A stretch of 64,000 bases of DNA from Nilaparvata lugens (Eukaryota > Arthropoda > Insecta > Hemiptera > Delphacidae): NCBI RefSeq assembly GCF_014356525.2, contig NC_052509.1, forward strand, positions 32,883,852-32,947,851, given 5' to 3'. The notes under the pieces were generated by a model. It had not been told where the DNA came from, searched no databases, and worked only from the letters and a program-made list of their open reading frames with translations. Both the position numbers and the translations under genes were made by a program. This document shows positions 37,525-48,658 of this stretch, piece after piece (positions within the stretch are counted from its first letter, which is position 1; each line of letters begins with the position of its first letter).

Positions 37525-38404
37525 GGAAGGTTCAATTGAAGGTCATGCTGCTCTAGGGTTGGACAGTCTCAGCCATTTTTTCTAAAAAAAATGTCTCAAT
37601 ATACGGGTGAAGCCCGATCGACTCTCTATGGACCTAATTTGATTTGGGAGTGCATTCCATGCACGACAACCGCTAACAAGGAAGGATTTTGTATGAATAG
37701 TAGTTGTTCGATGATTTGGAATTCTTAGAGTATTTACACCTGTTCTAGTGTGGGAAGCATCAATTATTCTCCTACCTTCAGAGATGAATTTAAAATCGTT
37801 CTTGAAATAGATTGATTCACCATATTTTAAAATGTCCCTAACAAGCTTGATTATACGAAGCATTCTCTGATCAGGTAACTTCAAAGTTGAACTGTCAATA
37901 TGGGCTTGAGTGATTCGTACATGGCGTTGAAGATAGTAAACAAACCTCAGGCAATAGTTTTGACATCGCTGAAGTTTATCGTTTAAGGTTACTTGCATAT
38001 CATTGAGCACAGAACTACAATACATAAGATGTGAGAATATGAGCGATTTGACTAGTTACAATCTAATTTTTCTGGGAAGAATATCTTGCATCTTCTTCAA
38101 TGAATGCATGGCAGAGAATATAAATTTACAAGTCTTATTAATTTGATCAGACCAGTCAAGATTTTTGTTCATAATAATTCCAAGGTTTTTAACTGAATCA
38201 CAGTAAGCTACTTCGACACCATCAACATTAATTTTGTTAAGTGAGTTTGAATCAATGTTGTTTACTAGTCTTGAATATCCAATTATTATGGGTTGAGTTT
38301 TTATAGGGTTGAGTTTTAGTCCGTTATTCTTCGTCCATTCTACTATTGAAACTATATCGTGATTCATTTTATTTACTGTTTCATTAATTTTAGTGATTGG
38401 GCAG
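37525..38404 (-). repeat. Second tandem unit of the LINE copy D C-terminal region
   Basis: About 880 bases matching 38405-39263. It contains the frames 38025-37582 and 38367-38056 (KNNGLKLNPIKTQPIIIGYS, KNLGIIMNKNLDWSDQI). The junction at about 38404 joins GTGATTGGGCAG to GTTTAATTGAATG, so the end of one unit meets the start of the next. This unit keeps 13 bases (TTTACAAGTCTTA) that the 38405 unit lost. Confidence 0.85.
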
Positions 38405-38427
38405 GTTTAATTGAATGTCATGCTGCT

Positions 38428-38979
38428 CTAGGGTTGGACAGTTTCAGCCATTTTTTCTAAAAGATAATGTCTTAATGTACGGGTGAAGCCCTTTCGACTC
38501 TCTATGGACCTAATTTGATTTGGGAGTGCATTCCATGCACAACAACCGCTAACAAGGAAGGATTTTGTATAAATAGTTGTTCGATGATTTGGAATTCTTA
38601 GAGTATTTTCACCTGTTCTAGTGTGGGAAGCATCAATTCTCCTACCTTCACATACAAATTTAAAATCGTTTTTGAAATAGATTGGTTCACCATATTTTAA
38701 AATGTCCCTAACAAGCTTGATTATACGGAGCATTCTCTGATCAGGTAACTTTAAAGTAGAACTATCAATATGGGCATGAGTGATTCGTTCATGGCGTTGG
38801 AGAGAGTAAACAAACCTGAGGCAATAGTATTGACATCGTTGAAGTTTATCGTTTAAGGTTACTTGCATATCATTGAGCACAGAATTACAATATATAAGAT
38901 GTGGGAATATGAGCGATTTGACTAGTAACAATGTAATTTTTCTGGGAAGAATATCTTGCACCTTCTTCAATGAATGCAT
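38428..38979 (-). pseudogene. LINE copy D C-terminal domain
   Basis: 183 residues following the RT palm: MHSLKKVQDILPRK, LIFPHLIYCNSVLNDM, KLQRCQYYCLRFVYSL and AWNALPNQIR. These are the post-RT alpha-helical and terminal motifs (R-NSLP-like ending) of Jockey/CR1-type ORF2 proteins. It is in a different frame from the RT because of the 13-base loss at about 38990. Confidence 0.7.
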
Positions 38980-40112
38980 GGCAGAGAATACAAATTAATT
39001 TGATCAGACCAGTCAAGATTTTTGTTCATAATAATTCCAAGGCTTTTAACTGAATCACAGTAAGCTACTTCGACAGCATCAACATTAATTTTGTTAAGTG
39101 AGTTTGAATCGATGTTGTTTACTAGTCTTGAATATCCAATTATTATGGGCTGAGTTTTTATAGGGTTGAGTTTTATTCCGTTTTTCCTTGTCCATTCTAC
39201 TATTGAAACTATATCGTGATTCATTTTATTTACTGTTTCATTAATTTTAGTGATTGGGCAGCTTGCATAAATTTGAAGGTCATCAGCATAAGTATGGAAA
39301 CTAGAAAATTTGATGACAGAGGGTAGGTCGTTTGCATGAAGAGTGAAGAGTAGGGGGTCTAAGATAGAACCTTGAGGGACGCCATGGTTAACATACAACC
39401 AATTAGACCTATTATTCTTAACAGAGATACATTGCTTTCTACCTGAGAGATAGGATTTGAACCATGCGAGGGTTTGATAACTAAACCCAAGAATAGCTAG
39501 TTTGTTCAACAGAATTTCATGATCTACAGTGTCGAATGCTTTTGAGAAGTCAAACAGACAGAGGACAGTACACTTTCTTTGATCCATAGCTAACCTAATA
39601 TCATCGGTGACACGCAAGAGAGCGGTTTCAGTAGAAAAAGATTTTCTAAATCCAGATTGGAAATTATGTAGTATCCTATTTGCTTCGAGAAACTCTACAA
39701 CTTGTGAATAAATAATTCTTCCAAATATTTTGGACAAAGCGGGTTAAATACTGGTTTGTCTGAAATCTTCAACTTTATTGGGAGAGGTGACTTTGTTTAG
39801 TGGATGTACTAGAGCAAGCTTCCAATTTTCAGGAAATTCGTTGTTTTCAAGGGACTTGTTAAAAATAAATGTTATGGTGGGCAACACTGCAAACAACATT
39901 TTTTTTAATAAATTCAATTGATATGTTATCCACCCCCATTGCATTGCTGTGACTGCGTTGTCCAGTTCAGATATTAGTTGGAAGTTGAATTTGTTTTCAA
40001 GTGGTACATTTAGATTGGTCACCTGATGTTTGAGATTATTAATATGATTATTGATGACTGTATCGTCACAATGTGTCGGATGAGAAACGAAATGTTTGTT
40101 GATATCATCCAA
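38967..40112 (-). pseudogene. LINE copy D reverse transcriptase
   Basis: Frames 40112-39744 and 39737-38967. Motifs: VEDFRQTSI (diverged YRPIS), FQSGFRKSFSTETALL, CLFDFSKAFDTVDHE with first catalytic D, VNHGVPQGSILDPLLF, and FHTYADDLQIYA with the Y-A-D-D catalytic box, then KSLGIIMNKNLDWSDQI. RT layout is complete apart from the frame break at 39738-39743. Confidence 0.85.
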
Positions 40113-40394
40113 AGGTAAGTCAATTTCAGTTTGAGATTTCTGTTTACCAAGGCAAAATAAATTATTTTATTCCGCGCCATAGTGATCTGGAGTCTTGTCT
40201 ATTGTCTGTCATGAATGAGTTCAAGTACCTAGTCTTCGAATTCCGTAGCTGTTGTTTTACTTTATTCCTCAAACTGCGATACTCAATTAAACTGTCCAAG
40301 TCAAATGTCTTTTTAGATTTTCTGTGAGCTTTGTCTCTTTGTCACATCATTTTGAGTATTCTAGGAGTCATCCATGGTACACGTCGTTTTCTGT

Positions 40395-41378
40395 TTATCC
40401 TCTTGTCACATAGGGTGCATATTTATCATACAGATTCAGTGTCCAATTTTCAAAAGTTTGAACCATTGCATTAACAGTGGGTGAGGTTTCAATCTGATGC
40501 CAGGGGGTTTGAGCTACGTCAGTCAAAAAAGCGTCTTCGTCAATGTGTTTGAAGTCTCTGTAAGTAATAAATTTCTGAGCTGGTTTAGGTGTCTCATGAG
40601 AGAGTACACAGTAAATCAAGTCATGTCCTGAAATGGCTGGCACAGAGATTTGATCAGTTTCAACAACCTCATTTGGATCACTAACTATTAGTAAGTCAAT
40701 GAATGTGTCAGAGTCATTCGTATGATGAGTTGGGTCGAGTGGTAAGATAGTCATATTAAGGCATTGGAATATTCTGGTCAGTTGAAAGTAGTCAAAGTTA
40801 CGATTTGTCATATTTAGGTCAGTGTTCATATCACCCATAACTAGTATTCGATTATAATGAGGCATGAAAGAAAGTTAGGCATTTTCGAAGTCACTGAAGT
40901 GGCCAATTTCTGGTGGGCGATAGCAGATACCAACAAGTAGTTTATTAGAGCTAGATGGAGATAATTCAAGTAACATGAATTCAGGTTTGGCAGAATACTC
41001 CTGCTCTGATGAGATTGATATTTTTGTTTTTATATAATCTTTCACAAAGACTGCAACCCCTCCACAAGCCTTATTAAGCCTATCGTTTCGGAAAATATTA
41101 TATCCGGGCAATGCAACTTGGCTAGGATGAATACTAGGCTTGAGAAATGATTGTGAAATACCTATTACATTGAAGTCTTGAGATCTGAAAATTGCTCTCA
41201 GTTCATCGATGTGGCAGCTGAGGGATTGAACATTGAGATGAGCGGCTTTATAAAGTTTCTTAAGAGTGTGAAGTTTGTTAGATAATATTATGCCTGTGAC
41301 AGACGAATTAAAGTATAAGGTAACACTAAAACTAGAAAGGCTTATAACTAAGAAAATCTCAAATACAAGAATAGTCAT
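40395..41378 (-). pseudogene. LINE copy D APE-type endonuclease
   Basis: Frames 41378-40875 and 40865-40395. Landmarks: AAHLNVQSLSCHIDEL, NVIGISQSFLKP (the usual E of the T-E motif is Q here), GGVAVFVKD, LLVGICYRPP, then ILVMGDMNTDL (D-x-N), DLLIVSD and AISGHDLIYC (S-x-H-D). The E to Q change removes a catalytic residue. The N-terminal 35 residues before KLYKAAHLNVQ are hydrophobic and probably not native. Confidence 0.8.
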
Positions 41379-42956
41379 GAATGCATCAGATAGTTCGGCG
41401 TCCGTTGGAAAAATAGAAATTCAAGTCCAAATCTGCAGTGCACTATTATAAAACTTATCAGATAATTCAATGTGGTGGGCAGTTTGCAGTGGTAGATGCT
41501 GATGTGAGCAAGCAGGTGGGGGATCGAGAGAGAGCCAGGGCGGCGGCAAGAGAGAGCGCGAGCGAGAAGTCACAGGAACCAGGTCTGAAAACAGGAAGAA
41601 AAATTCAGCAGAAACACAGCAGAAAAAGTACAGAAAGTATATGGAAGTCATTAAGAGGATAGACAATTAAAAGAGAGTGTACAGAGAGATGGAAAATAAG
41701 AACGAGAAATATGAATCAGCAGATTGATTTCAAATTGCAGTTGGCGGTTATAAGAGAGAAGAATGTGCAGAGAGGACTAAGCTGTGTGAGAATACACATA
41801 GATTATGTAAGATTATTGTCTAAAAAGGTGGATGAAGAGAGAGATATTAGAAGAAAGTAGTAAAAATCCGGTGCATAAAATGAGGTGGATAATAAGAAAA
41901 TGAAATTGGAGGGATGAGAAAAATCGAAGGAGAGAGAGGGAGTGAGTAAGAGAGAGCGAAAGGATTGATAAAGATAGCATAGAGTACAGTGTTAATAATG
42001 TGGTATAGAAATGAAGTAAGCATGCCTAAATTATAAAAATATACAGTATAACTAGTTTTGTGCATGAAATGAGCTAATTGGAGGGAGGTCAGAATGAGAA
42101 GAGGAAGGAAGAGAAGAAATAATAATATAAGTTGCAGACAGGTCATACTGCATATGAGAAAACAGAATAACGAATATATAAATAGAATACGCGAATAGAA
42201 GGTTGGAATGTGACCATGATGAAAATCACAATAGAAGTGCCCATCATAAGTTTACCGTCATTATTACGATGACTGTTATTTCTGTTATTGTCAATTCCAC
42301 GAAAAGTCAACTTGAATCCTGCTGCAAGTTTACTATACGCACTAGTAATATACATGTGGAAATGGGATTCAGGCTTTGTTGATAAACATAAATAAATTAT
42401 AACATTACGGATTGACAATGACCTGTGATGAGGAAGAAGCGGTATATACTCAGCAATTCGAAATAGGTTATAAATGTATTATTAAAGTGAAGTTTGGCTT
42501 CGGAGCAATTATCATAATTTTATCAACAGTGGAAAAGCTTCTATTTTTGTACTATGCTATCGTTAGATGAAAAGTGTTACATTGGATTAGCTGGAAACAT
42601 CATTCGGTTATGTCTAATTGAATACTAGTTTCCTGATTGAGTATTGGATGATTCAATCAGTAAAAGAGTTTCAGGATACTGGATGCATTGCTATAACTAA
42701 ACTGATTTAGCTCTATTCCAATTATATTTTTCCCATAAAAAAAGTATAATATATGTTCAAAAATGCAGAAATTAATTCCAAGATTCGTATACATAGAAGT
42801 TAGTAAAAATGATATTTATAGGGCAATTGACTAACGAAAAATAAAAGACTGAAAATAGAAAAGGGAGAAGAGCGATGATTACATGAAGTGGTACAATTGG
42901 AATAATGACAGCTCACCTTTAGTAGGAAGATATCATGTGCCAACACCGTGAAGTGT
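41379..42956. other. Purine-rich non-coding stretch
   Basis: Plus strand is rich in AGAGAGA-type sequence between 41500 and 41960. ORFs at 41421-41666 and 41438-41662 are on opposite strands of the same low-complexity sequence. No gene supported. It may be the 5' UTR of LINE copy D or the link to the ORF1-like gene to the right. Confidence 0.4.
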
Positions 42957-43640
42957 TTACTGGAGGTCGGCAAGACGCTCGGCGGTGTAGATGCGGCGTC
43001 CAGGTCCCTCTCCGACGGCGTACTTGATGCGGCCATCGACTGTCCACGTGTTTCTTATCCCGTACTTGTTGGCCGCTGCGTTCAAAATTGCCAGTCGGTG
43101 TTTCAAGTCCTCCCTCACGGTGATGCCAGTGTTCTTCAGCATCCGCTTGGCTGCGAACACCCTCTGCCTCGTCCGGTAGCCGTCGAACCTCACAATGATG
43201 GGACGATGACGCTCCTTGCCGGCTGCTCTGCCCGTGTCCTGACCTGGCTGCTGGATTGGTCCCACTCGATGCGAACGTGGAATGTCGTCGATCTTCAACT
43301 CCACGTTCACCTTCTCCTTGCAGACTCGCAGAACAATTTGGTCGGTGGACTCCCCTTTGGTTTCAGGGATTCCGAAGAATCGAAGGCAGGTACGGCGACC
43401 ATATTGTTCAAGATCGTCGATTTTTAGTTCCGTCTCCTTCTCAATTCCTGGCATCCTCTGCCGAAGTTCATTGTTCTTACCCTGTAGTCGATCCAATTCA
43501 GTTTGGAAGAAGGAGAAAGCCTCTGCGACAGCTTGGTTAATTTCCTTGTTTATCCTCTGCAGAATTTCGTCGGCCAGTTGCGTTGTGTCTTGACAGGGAG
43601 GGGTCGTTGACACTGGTACCGTTACACGGTAATTACTGCG
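42957..43640 (-). CDS. LINE ORF1-like RNA-binding protein (L1 ORF1p-type)
   Basis: A stop-free frame of about 225 residues without an in-frame ATG at its head, so the N-terminus is probably truncated. An N-terminal coiled coil (AFSFFQTELDRLQGKNNELRQRM) is followed by an RRM-like domain (QYGRRTCLRFFGIPE, IDDIPRSHRVG, RPIIVRFDGYRTRQRVF) and a C-terminal domain (GITVREDLKHRLAILNAA). This order matches L1-type ORF1 proteins, which bind LINE RNA as trimers. The frame is clean and much richer in G+C than the surrounding sequence, unlike the broken LINEs nearby. It may belong to LINE copy D (ORF2 begins 1.6 kb downstream on the same strand) or be a separate younger insertion. Confidence 0.65.
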   Translation of the reverse strand, partial: RSNYRVTVPVSTTPPCQDTTQLADEILQRINKEINQAVAEAFSFFQTELDRLQGKNNELRQRMPGIEKETELKIDDLEQYGRRTCLRFFGIPETKGESTDQIVLRVCKEKVNVELKIDDIPRSHRVGPIQQPGQDTGRAAGKERHRPIIVRFDGYRTRQRVFAAKRMLKNTGITVREDLKHRLAILNAAANKYGIRNTWTVDGRIKYAVGEGPGRRIYTAERLADLQ

Positions 43641-43696
43641 TAATTACAATGAAAATCAAAATTTTGAAATATCCTATTAAACTATGTGAAAAACTG

Positions 43697-43770
43697 AATG
43701 CGAGGAGAAGGAGGAGAATGAGGAGAAGGAGGAGAAGGAGGAGAAGAAGGAGAAGGATGAGGATGATACA
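43697..43770. repeat. Short (GGAGAA)n microsatellite
   Basis: About 70 bases of the same purine hexamer family found at 36.4 and 46.8 kb. Confidence 0.85.
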
Positions 43771-44396
43771 GTGAAGGAGAGGGAGAAAAACAGGAATAAC
43801 GAAAGAAGTAAAAGAGGAGGAAAAGTGGAAAGAATCAAGAGGGTAGGTGATTCTAAAAAGAGCTCCTTCATTTTTCAAGCGTTAAGTGTAATGGCCTACC
43901 GCGACCAACGTCTTAAAAAGCCGTCCTCTCATTTCGCAAACAGCACTGTTATTTAAAAGTAATGGCTTGTGAATACATCAAGCATCATTTATATATCTGA
44001 GTCTTGAATCAAGCGACATGTATTCAAGGGCCTAGGTTGCTGCTTGTGCAATCTTGTGTCGCTTGTAATGCTGAGAACCAAGGCGGCTTGTCGCTTTCGA
44101 GTGGTAATAATTATTTGATCAATTTTGACCATGTTATATCCTGGTGTCGAATCAGAACAGGAGAAGGTTGTTGGCAACTTATGAAACGAACCTCATGGTA
44201 CAAGCCAACACTGAGGTAGAAGAGTTGCGACACAGACCTGTGGTAGCTACTGGCATTTAGTTGGCATAAATATAGCATAACACCGCTCACGTGCAATATC
44301 CGTGTTATATTTTTAGTATTTCAGGTGATTTCCATTGTGGATCGATAAACCAAATAAGATGTACAGAATCTGCCAATGTATCTTTTAGAATACAAT
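43771..44396. other. Stretch without a recognisable gene
   Basis: Mixed composition; no motif supported on either strand. Confidence 0.35.
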
Positions 44397-44591
44397 GGCA
44401 GATCAGTGTTCATGAACATGCTTTTGATATATGTGAACTCATTAGATACTACGGTGCAAACAAGTATTCTACTCATTATTATTGGCAGATAATGATGATA
44501 AAAATTATTATAAGATAATTATTCTACTCAATTGGCAGATCAGTGTTCATGAACATTCTTTTAATATATGTGAACTCATTAGATACTATGT
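44397..44591 (+). repeat. Pair of direct repeats of about 55 bases
   Basis: GGCAGATCAGTGTTCATGAA... through CATTAGATACTA occurs at 44397-44452 and again at 44531-44587, immediately before the short LTR. Confidence 0.8.
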
Positions 44592-44705
44592 GATATGATA
44601 ATCATATGTCATGAATCAGTTGTTTGAATTATTCTAAATCATCAGAAAGTTTGTTATTTTATCTCAGTTTATTTTAGTCAATAAAGCCATTATTCTAGCT
44701 CTTCA
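44592..44705 (+). repeat. Short LTR, left copy
   Basis: TGATATGATAATCATATGTC... to CTAGCTCTTCA, about 114 bases, repeated at 46098-46208. It contains a CAATAAAG polyadenylation-type signal. No PBS follows, so the internal 5' region is lost. Confidence 0.6.
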
Positions 44706-44739
44706 ATGGTCTCTATTTATTACAATTTTATTCCTCTTC

Positions 44740-46097
44740 AAGGAAAGGCCCTTGCAGCTTTTGAAGATCTTAAAAAAGAAGTAGCTGCAGCTGTAATACA
44801 TGTTTTGATGAAGGAGGCATTCTCACTGTAGAGACTGATGCCTCAGATTTCTGCATAGCAGCAACACTATCTTACAATGAACGTCCTGTTGCATACTTTT
44901 CACGAATGCTAAACGAAAGTGAAAAACGACACTCATCAGTTGAAAAAGAGGCATATGCCATTGCAGAATCTATTAGGAAGTGGCGTCATTACTTATCTGG
45001 TCGTTTCTTTCAACTTATTACTGATCAAAAATCTGTTTCATTCATGTTCAGTAGCGCGGCAAGAGGCAAGGTGAAGAACGGAAAAATCATGAGGTGGCGC
45101 CTTGAGCTATCTCAATACACCTATGAGATCATTTACCGACCTGGAGAAGAGAACATAACTGCTGACGCTCTTTCTCGAGCATGTGTGATAATGGGATGTA
45201 TCACATCAAAACAAGACTTGATAAAATATCATCAAGACCTCTGCCACCCCGGCATCACAAGATTTTTTCACTGGACTGAAGCTCATAACCTTCCATACTC
45301 GGTAGATGACATCAGAGAAGTCTGCATGGAATGCAAGATCTGCTCAGAGCTGAAGCCAAGATTCAACTGTTTCATAGGAAAATTGATAAAAGCAACTCGG
45401 CCTTTTGAAAGGATCAACATTGACTTCAAAGGACCCCTGCCATCATCAACTAGAAACAAGTACATCCTCACTATTGTGGATGAATATTCGAGATTTCCCT
45501 TTTGCCTATCCCTGTCGAGACATGTCATCAGAAACAGTAATTCAAAATCTCAATGACTTATTCACCACATACGGCTATCCTTCATACACACACACTGATA
45601 GAGGGACCAGTTTTCTATCAAAAGATGTCAAAGATTACTTAATGTCCAAGGGTGTAGCTACCAGTTCCACAACACCTTACAACCCTCAAGGTAATGGACA
45701 GGTGGAACGCTACAATGGAATAATTTGGAAGACAATCCGTTTAGCCCTACGGTCCAGGAACATGGATACTTCTCACTGGGAAAAGGTACTCTTAGAATCA
45801 CTAAGCAGCATTCGCTCGCTTCTCTGCACGACCATCAATTGCACACCTCACGAGCGAATGTTCATTCATCCTCGTAATCCCACGTCTATGACAAACTTGC
45901 CATCCTGGCTGATCAACGCCAAGGAGGCATGGATGAAAACCTTTGTAAGACGCAGTAAGCATGATCCTGAAGTTGAAAAGGTAGAAATTATTCATTTGAA
46001 CCCTCATGTCGCTCAAGTAAGACTTTCTGATGGAAGAGAAGTTTCTGTCAACATTCTTAGATTGGCCCCGGTAGGTTCCACTACTGGGAGGGAAGAA
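44740..46097 (+). pseudogene. Ty3/gypsy RNase H and integrase, frameshifted
   Basis: RNase H: LAAFEDLKKEV, then after a frameshift at about 44808 TVETDASDFCIAATL (catalytic D), VAYFSRML, SSVEKEAYAI (catalytic E) and LITDQKSV. Integrase: H-x-x-H-C-C-type zinc region (HQDLCHPG then CMECKIC), then INIDFKGPLP with the first catalytic D. After a frameshift at about 45500 come HTDRGTSF (second D) and NPQGNGQVERYN (catalytic E). A C-terminal region ends at the TGA at 46098 next to GGGAGGGAAGAA, a good polypurine tract. Protease and RT are deleted. Confidence 0.85.
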
Positions 46098-46208
46098 TGA
46101 TATGATAATCATATGTCATGAATCAGTTGTTTGAATTATTCTAAATCATCAGAAAGTTTGTTATTTTATCTCAGTTTATTTTAGTCAATAAAAGCCATTA
46201 TTCTAGCT
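46098..46208 (+). repeat. Short LTR, right copy
   Basis: Matches 44592-44702 with one A added in CAATAAAAG. It starts right after the polypurine tract, which fixes the LTR start at TGATATG. The final bases are replaced by the segmental duplication, joined at TCTAACGATG. Confidence 0.65.
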
Positions 46209-46751
46209 CTAACGATGTGATTGGCACTGCAGTTGAGTGGGTTGGGTTTGGGACCGCAAGCACCATCAGCCGTCCGTCCAGGCTTGCATTGCATAGCAAG
46301 TCTTACCATTTGGAATGCAGCTGCCACGGGTAGAGTAGAGCCTAATGCGCTAATCTCCACCCAACACCCTCAGCTTTCCCACACTCGTTGAGCTTCAATT
46401 AGATCAGCTGCACAAGCACCACCACCACAGTCATGCACATGCGCATCAACATCAGCCTCTGAGAAAGATATGCCAACTGTTTTCCTTCACCGATAGAACA
46501 GTTATGAAGGAAATATTGGTATGGTAGAAATAGGTAAAGATAACAGAAGTAAGATGTTGAGAAATATCAGAATAGGGAGAAGGAAACGGAAAATTTGGCG
46601 GTGGTGAAGAAGTAGGAGAAAGTGGAGTGGAGTAAGACTAATTGACTACTAGAAGTGGTAAAAGGAGGAGAGGGGAACGAGGATGGATTAGGACAAGGAG
46701 GGAATGTAGTAGAAGAAGGAGAAAGAGGAGAAGAAGGTGGTTGTGGAGAAG

Positions 46752-46920
46752 AAGGAGGAGAAGGAGGAGAAGGAGGAGAAGGAGGAGAAGGAGTAGAAGG
46801 GGGAGAAGGAGGAGAAGGAGGAGAAGGAGGAGAAGGAGGAGAAGGAGGAGAAGGAGGAGAAGGAGAGAAGAAGGAGAAGGAGGAGAAGGAGGAGAAGGAG
46901 GAGAAGGAGGAGAAGGATGA
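46752..46920. repeat. (GGAGAA)n microsatellite, second copy
   Basis: Shorter than its counterpart at 36355-36634, with a GTAGAAGGG and a GAGAAGAAG interruption. Confidence 0.95.
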
Positions 46921-47886
46921 TAAGGAGGATTCAGATTCAGATTCAGATTCCTTTATTCATGTGTTTAACAAAACATGATTCAACTTACGTTCTAGCGTTA
47001 AGAATGAATGCCAGTAGCGGTAAGATGAGATGGTGAATCATATTAAACTAATGATTTCTACAATAATATTGAACAGGAAAAATGATAAAAATGCAAAAGT
47101 AATGTTTCGCATTACTACTGTAATGTTTTCACATGAAACGGTGAAGTTTGGACCTTAAGAAGTCCATTCTCAGAGAGGGTTTCAAGGATACACTCCCCTT
47201 CAGCACTTAACCGTGAAAAAAATAAAGTTAAAAATTCAAACGAAATATTATGTCTGAGCGAAAAAAAATTAAGACTGAGAATATCAATAAGTAAAAACCA
47301 AATCATAGAAACGATAAATCATTCAGAGTTAAATCAATTAACAGAGAAGAGTAAATAATAATAATAAGGATAAAAAAAAGAAAAAGTTAATTCCCAATAA
47401 TTAGAAAATCGATATGATATAATAATTGGAATAATGAGGGAGTGAAAGTTATTATTAGAAGAGAGATTTGTTGATTTAAATCCAAAAATAATGTTAATAA
47501 CAAAGGGAAATTATTGTACAAAAGAGATTAGTTTATGTTTATAACAATATAATATGATTATGAAAGTTCATGAAGAAATAATAATAATTCTAATTAGGGA
47601 ATTATGGGGAAATTATAATACAAAAAAGAGGGTTGGGGATATAGAATGAGGTGACCAAGATCCACTCGAGGAAGAGTTTGAATAAGAAACAATCTTATGA
47701 TAAATTTATGCACTAAACTCATGCACATTTCTCATGCTTAATTTACATGAATGAAATAAGAAGAGAAAACCCATCATTTTTACTTGTGAGTGGAGGGAAA
47801 TGATAATAGAGGATAAGGATAGGGATTAAGGAAGGTTCAATTGAAGGTCATGCTGCTCTAGGGTTGGACAGTCTCAGCCATTTTTT

Positions 47887-48558
47887 CTAAAAAAAATGTC
47901 TCAATGTACGGGTGAAGCCCGATCGACTCTCTATGGACCTAATTTGATTTGGGAGTGCATTCCATGCACGACAACCGCTAACAAGGAAGGATTTTGTATG
48001 AATAGTAGTTGTTCGATGATTTGGAATTCTTAGAGTATTTACACCTGTTCTAGTGTGGGAAGCATCAATTATTCTCCTACCTTCAGAGATGAATTTAAAA
48101 TCGTTCTTGAAATAGATTGATTCACCATATTTTAAAATGTCCCTAACAAGCTTGATTATACGAAGCATTCTCTGATCAGGTAACTTCAAAGTTGAACTGT
48201 CAATATGGGCTTGAGTGATTCGTACATGGCGTTGAAGATAGTAAACAAACCTCAGGCAATAGTTTTGACATCGCTGAAGTTTATCGTTTAAGGTTACTTG
48301 CATATCATTGAGCACAGAACTACAATACATAAGATGTGAGAATATGAGCGATTTGACTAGTTACAATCTAATTTTCTGGGAAGAATATCTTGCATCTTCT
48401 TCAATGAATGCATGGCAGAGAATATAAATTTACAAGTCTTATTAATTTGATCAGACCAGTCAAGATTTTTGTTCATAATAATTCCAAGGTTTTTAACTGA
48501 ATCACAGTAAGCTACTTCGACACCATCAACATCAATTTTGTTGAGTGAGTTTGAATCA
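47887..48558 (-). pseudogene. LINE C-terminal fragment (same family as copy D)
   Basis: Frames 48330-47887 and 48558-48357 repeat the 37582-38262 product nearly residue for residue (RITQAHIDSSTLKLPDQ, KNLGIIMNKNLDWSDQI). A one-base loss at about 48372 shifts the frame relative to copy 1. Truncated by the gap. Confidence 0.8.
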
Positions 48559-48658
48559 NNNNNNNNNNNNNNNNNNNNNNNNNNNNNNNNNNNNNNNNNN
48601 NNNNNNNNNNNNNNNNNNNNNNNNNNNNNNNNNNNNNNNNNNNNNNNNNNNNNNNNNN
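48559..48658. other. Assembly gap of 100 N
   Basis: Exactly 100 N, the usual placeholder for unknown size. The flanks do not belong together by any visible homology. Confidence 1.

Larger units (their letters stand above)
35819..38262. repeat. Segmental duplication, copy 1
   Basis: Starts at TCTAACGATGTGATTGG and matches 46207-48558 through the GGAGAA microsatellite and LINE 3' region. Differences are few substitutions, microsatellite length and small indels. The copies lie 10.4 kb apart. Confidence 0.9.
36635..41378 (-). mobile_element. APE-type LINE (copy D) with internal tandem duplication
   Basis: Minus-strand element: endonuclease 41378-40395, RT 40112-38967, C-terminus 38979-38428, a duplicate of the C-terminal part at 37525-38404, 3' UTR and a tail reading AATAAAGGAATCTGAATCTG (36656-36637). 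The tail hexamer repeat is typical of several LINE clades. Frameshifts and stops occur throughout. This family differs from copies B and C in sequence. Confidence 0.8.
46207..48558. repeat. Segmental duplication, copy 2, ending at a gap
   Basis: Matches 35819-38262. Includes the GGAGAA microsatellite (46752-46920), the (GATTCA)n tail and LINE D-type C-terminal frames (48330-47887 and 48558-48357, minus). The LINE here cannot be followed further because of the N gap. Confidence 0.9.
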
